Positions 61,251 to 64,000 of a stretch of DNA of 64,000 nucleotides are shown piece by piece (position 1 is the first letter of the stretch; each line of letters begins with the position of its first letter). The position numbers and the translations under genes are program-made. Origin of the DNA: Mesorhizobium sp. C432A (GTDB lineage Bacteria; Pseudomonadota; Alphaproteobacteria; Rhizobiales; Rhizobiaceae); contig NZ_CP100470.1 of NCBI RefSeq assembly GCF_030323145.1, positions 3,203,001-3,267,000 on the forward strand. The letters run 5' to 3'. The notes under the pieces are model-generated. The model made no database searches. It was given only the letters and a program-made list of their open reading frames with translations, and had not been told where the DNA came from.

Positions 61251-61955
61251 ATGCAGAAATTGACCGTTGTAACGGCAGCTATTGCTGCCGGCGTAATGAC
61301 TTTTACCTTCAGCACGGCCGATGCCGCACCACTGAGCCAGAGGGCAGACCAGGGCTTCATCGCCGCACCCGCCAAGGCCACCATGACGAAAGCAAACCCG
61401 AAAGCAAAAAGAGCAACCACCGCGAATGTGCGCAAAGCAGCCGTGGTGAAGGCCAGAAAAGCCACGGCCAAGAGGCATTTTAAGCGCAACAGGAAGAGCG
61501 TCGACCTGACGACGACCGCATCGATCCGCCCAAGCACCGCTGCGGAGTCGACTGCGGCAGCCGCGCTTGGCGACCAGTATTCGGCAATCATTGCCCGCTA
61601 TGCTGCGGCCGAAGGCGTGCCGGTGTCGCTGGCCCAGGCGGTCATCAAGATCGAGAGCAACTACCGGCCGAACATCGTCGGCAGCGCGGGTGAAATCGGC
61701 CTGATGCAGATCAAGCCGGCAACGGCGCGGATGATGGGGTATAGCGGCTCGGCCAAGGGTCTATTCGATCCCGACACCAACATCAAATACGGCATGAAGT
61801 ACCTTGCCATGGCGCGCAATCTCGGCGGCGGCACCACCTGCGGCACGATCCTGAAATACAATGCCGGCCATGCCGCGACGCGGATGAACCCGGTGTCGGC
61901 GGCCTATTGTGGCAAGGTCAAGGTGCAGTTGGCGGCATTGGGATCGCCGGCATAA
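61251..61955 (+). CDS. Lytic transglycosylase with basic linker
   Basis: The 234-residue protein has a signal peptide (VVTAAIAAGVMTFTFSTADA), a strongly basic stretch (residues 40-85, rich in Lys/Arg/Ala), and an SLT domain. The catalytic Glu is in VIKIESNYRPNI, then AGEIGLMQIKPATARMMGY. The basic region may bind anionic wall or nucleic polymers. It cleaves peptidoglycan and is separate from the amidase unit. The ATG at 61251 is the only good start. Confidence 0.87.
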   Translation: MQKLTVVTAAIAAGVMTFTFSTADAAPLSQRADQGFIAAPAKATMTKANPKAKRATTANVRKAAVVKARKATAKRHFKRNRKSVDLTTTASIRPSTAAESTAAAALGDQYSAIIARYAAAEGVPVSLAQAVIKIESNYRPNIVGSAGEIGLMQIKPATARMMGYSGSAKGLFDPDTNIKYGMKYLAMARNLGGGTTCGTILKYNAGHAATRMNPVSAAYCGKVKVQLAALGSPA

Positions 61956-62002
61956 GTCTGCTTTTTCATTTGCGTTTTGGAACGTGAACCCCTTTATACG
62001 CT

Positions 62003-62402
62003 CTGCCAGCTGGCCGGGCGGCCGCACCCGCAAAGCCGAAAGGCTGCGGGTGAGGAAAGTCCGGGCTCCATGGAGACACGGTGCCGGTTAATGGCCGGCG
62101 GGGGCGACCCCAGGGAAAGTGCCACAGAAAGCAAACCGCCACGATTTATCGGGGCAAGGGTGAAAGGGTGGGGTAAGAGCCCACCGCGCGACTGGCAACA
62201 GGAGCGGCACGGTAAACCCCACCGGGAGCAAGACCGAATAGGGACGGTGCGAGGGGAAACCTTCGAGGGCTGTTTCCGGCTCACCGTCCGGGTAGGTTGC
62301 GTGAGGCGCATGGCAACATGCGCCCAAGATGAATGGCCGCCACGTTCTCGCCCCGAAAGGGGCGAGGGCCATACAAAACCCGGCTTACAGGCCAGCTGGC
62401 AA
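62003..62402 (+). ncRNA. rnpB: RNase P RNA (rnpB)
   Basis: It contains the bacterial class A RNase P RNA landmarks: GAGGAAAGTCCGGGCTCC near the 5' side, GGTAAACCCCACC in the middle, AAGATGAATGGCC, and ATACAAAACCCGGCTTACAG near the 3' end. GCCAGCTGGC at both ends would pair as P1. Length is about 400 nt as expected. It processes tRNA 5' ends. Confidence 0.92.
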
Positions 62403-62533
62403 TTTCTCCCCCATATCGCGATTAATCCTTTGGATCAGCAGTCTGCGCCTTCGGGCGCAGCTGGCGATTCAGGTGCTTGAGCGATTGAATCAAGTACGCA
62501 TGCTGGGGTCGAGACAAACGCATCCTTGAAGCT

Positions 62534-62565
62534 GGTACGATTTAATCGTACCATGATTGTCATGG
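62534..62565. promoter_or_regulatory. Two palindromes before parDE
   Basis: GGTACGATTTAATCGTACC (62534-62552) is a perfect 19-bp dyad and CCATGA-ttg-TCATGG (62551-62565) a second, just before the antitoxin start. They suit binding by the ribbon-helix-helix antitoxin for autoregulation. Confidence 0.7.
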
Positions 62566-62583
62566 TTTGATCAGGAGCGCATC

Positions 62584-62868
62584 ATGGGTCACGTCGACAA
62601 ACGCAGTATCACGCTTTCGCCGGAACTGGCGGCGGCGGTCGACGATGTCGTGGCCGCCGGCGAATATGCCTCGGCCAGCGAAGTCATCCGTGATGCGCTG
62701 CGGCAATGGAAAGACCGCCGCGATCTTCTCGGCTACACGGTCGAGGAATTGCGCAGGCTGGTTCAGGAGGGGATCGACAGCGGACCGGCGGTGGACGGCC
62801 AGCCCTTCATGGACCGGCTGCGAGCCAAATATCAGAGGATGTCGGAAGCTGCAGGCTCGGAAGAGTGA
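62584..62868 (+). CDS. parD: ParD-like antitoxin
   Basis: The 94-residue protein starts MGHVDKRSITLSPELAAAVD, a ribbon-helix-helix DNA-binding head, with ASEVIRDALRQWKDRR next. The C-terminal tail (EELRRLVQEGIDSGPAVDG) would wrap the toxin. The start at 62584 follows AGGAGCGC; the ATG 27 bases upstream lacks one. Its stop overlaps the toxin start. Confidence 0.88.
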   Translation: MGHVDKRSITLSPELAAAVDDVVAAGEYASASEVIRDALRQWKDRRDLLGYTVEELRRLVQEGIDSGPAVDGQPFMDRLRAKYQRMSEAAGSEE

Positions 62869-63158
62869 AATATCGGCTGCTTCCTCAGGCGATATCAGAT
62901 GTCGAAGGCATCGGTGACTACATTGCGGAACATAGCCCAAAGGGAGCCATGCGCCTTGTGGACGCTTTGGAGAGGCGCTGGACACTGCTCACCTTGCACC
63001 CGTTCTCAGGTGCGCCGCGCGATGATATCGCGCCCGGCATTCGTCATCTGATCGTCGGCGAATATGTCACTCTGTATCGCATGGGCGAAGACGCGATCGA
63101 GATCGTCCGCGTTTTGCACGGCAGGCGCGATATTGGCGCCGACGACTTGGTGACCTAA
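62865..63158 (+). CDS. parE: ParE/RelE-family toxin
   Basis: The 97-residue protein starts at GTG with KYRLLPQAISDVEGIGDYIA, then RLVDALERRWTLL, GAPRDDIAPGIRHLIVGEY and IVRVLHGRRDI, the ParE pattern. ParE toxins inhibit DNA gyrase. The 4-bp GTGA overlap with the antitoxin gene ensures coupled translation. It is a complete, apparently intact pair. Confidence 0.88.
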   Translation: MKYRLLPQAISDVEGIGDYIAEHSPKGAMRLVDALERRWTLLTLHPFSGAPRDDIAPGIRHLIVGEYVTLYRMGEDAIEIVRVLHGRRDIGADDLVT

Positions 63159-63166
63159 CCGCCAGC

Positions 63167-64000
63167 TCAGATGCCGATGTTGTCCAGCGATGCCTCGATC
63201 GCCTGCCAGAGTTCTTCCACCGGCTCGCAGCCCACCGACAGGCGCACGAAGCCGGGCGGAACCGAATCTCCTCGCTTGGCCCGCCGCTCGGCGGAGGTGT
63301 GGACACCCCCGAACGACGTTGCCGCCTGCATCAGCGTGCAGTTGTTGATGAAATCCTCGGCCTTTTCCTGGGAGAGGAGTTCGAAGGACATGAGGAAGCC
63401 GAAGCGCTCCATCTGCGCCCGGGCGAGGTTGTGCGACGGGTCGCCCTCCAGCCCGGGGTAGCGCAAGCCGCTAACGGCGCGATGGTTTTTCAGGCGCTTC
63501 GCGATCACCTCGGCAGAAGAACACATGCGGTCGAAGCGTACCTCCAGCGTCTCCAGGCCGCGATGCACCAGCCAAGCCTCGAACGGGCCGGGAATGCCGC
63601 CCGCGGTCTCGCGCCAGCCGGTGACGTCCGCGATGATGTCTGGATTGCGGCTGGCGACATGGCCGAACAGCACGTCGGAATGCCCGTTGGCCGCCTTGGT
63701 GTCGGCAGCAACGACGATGTCGGCGCCGAGATCGAGCGGGCGCTGGCCGAACGGCGTCATCGTGGTGTTGTCGACGACGACGATCGCACCCGCTTGGTGC
63801 GCGACTTCGGCGACGGCTGTGATGTCGCAAATGTCCAAGCGCGGATTTGACGGGGTTTCAACGTAGACAAGGCGGTAGCCGTCGAAGCCGCCGTCGAGGA
63901 ATGTAGATGTCGGCCGCAGATCATAGGCGACGCCGAAGGGCTTGAGGAAACGTTCGGCCAGCGCGCGTGTGGCATGGTAGCCGTCCGAAGGCAAAAGCAC
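63167..64000 (-). CDS. Cystathionine gamma-synthase/lyase family PLP enzyme, truncated by the window edge
   Basis: The visible 277 residues cover the C-terminal two thirds. The PLP-binding region reads VETPSNPRLDICDI, then DTKAANGHSDVLFG with the lysine, and the C-terminal GGVHTSAERR. Family members use cysteine, homoserine or methionine derivatives. The usual Tyr after the PLP lysine is Ala here, a possible subfamily mark. The beginning lies beyond base 64000. Confidence 0.8.
   Translation of the reverse strand: MLLPSDGYHATRALAERFLKPFGVAYDLRPTSTFLDGGFDGYRLVYVETPSNPRLDICDITAVAEVAHQAGAIVVVDNTTMTPFGQRPLDLGADIVVAADTKAANGHSDVLFGHVASRNPDIIADVTGWRETAGGIPGPFEAWLVHRGLETLEVRFDRMCSSAEVIAKRLKNHRAVSGLRYPGLEGDPSHNLARAQMERFGFLMSFELLSQEKAEDFINNCTLMQAATSFGGVHTSAERRAKRGDSVPPGFVRLSVGCEPVEELWQAIEASLDNIGI

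Noticed and set aside
62003..62402. GCCAGCTGGC repeats as attachment sites flanking an island
   Set aside because: They are the two ends of RNase P RNA, forming its terminal stem.

Overview
The window is GC-rich chromosomal DNA that looks like a Mesorhizobium or a close Rhizobiales relative. The signs are a complete reductive pyrimidine pathway with a RutR-type regulator, a PhoB-box-preceded betaine-lipid operon (btaAB), an ArsR-methyltransferase fusion joined to metF, an alphaproteobacterial RNase P RNA, and many GC-rich palindromic intergenic repeats. The assignment rests on protein families and repeat style read by eye. No rRNA, tRNA, CRISPR array, prophage or classical insertion sequence was recognised.

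Layout. 1-2.8 kb: end of a trimethylamine-methyltransferase-like gene and a dimethylglycine/sarcosine dehydrogenase-like gene (methylated amine catabolism). 2.8-5.7 kb: DoxX, a secreted protein, a VOC protein and ChaC. 5.8-24.2 kb: the pyrimidine block. It holds preT, a methyltransferase, preA, an Rrf2/AhpD-like/DoxX/SDR/XRE interlude, rutR, an omega-aminotransferase, a carbamoylase, a dihydropyrimidinase, two small paralogous secreted proteins, a cupin, and an ABC importer (ATPase, two permeases, binding protein) interrupted by a DUF559 gene. 24.2-31.6 kb: an Lrp/PLP-lyase pair, a TPP enzyme with a CoA-transferase, a lysophospholipase-like protein, and a MarR-controlled hydrolase. 31.7-49.2 kb: RNase T2, a GGDEF protein, EttA, Tam, a KAS III-like enzyme, MOSC, SDR, a class IV aminotransferase, TrmO, the ArsR-MetF pair, an exporter, an ornithine/lysine decarboxylase, and a scar joining two truncated genes. 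49.2-64 kb: cell-wall hydrolases, a serine hydrolase, btaBA, a fused hydantoinase, a DjlA-like/AmiD-like/lytic transglycosylase group, rnpB, a ParDE toxin-antitoxin pair, and a partial cystathionine lyase/synthase.

How the main block works. The ABC importer probably brings in a pyrimidine or related heterocycle. PreT/PreA reduce uracil or thymine, the dihydropyrimidinase opens the ring, the carbamoylase releases beta-alanine (or its methyl analogue), CO2 and ammonia, and the omega-aminotransferase converts the amino acid to a semialdehyde. RutR-like operator sequences lie before preT and before the aminotransferase.

Most notable signal. A family of two-stem palindromic repeats occurs as five inverted pairs. 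One pair is a perfect 57-bp inverted repeat that brackets a DUF559 (Vsr/PD-(D/E)XK-like) gene placed inside the ABC operon, which resembles the layout of REP/RAYT units. Two other pairs, sharing the same internal spacer, sit in frame inside the hydantoinase gene and add about 45 and 77 residues. Another supplies the C-terminal tail of BtaB. This suggests a REP-like mobile system, possibly driven by DUF559, that can insert into coding DNA without breaking the reading frame. That link is an inference. Several decayed genes are also present: a frameshifted ABC ATPase, a frameshifted SDR, a methyltransferase remnant, and an SDR/LysR deletion junction.
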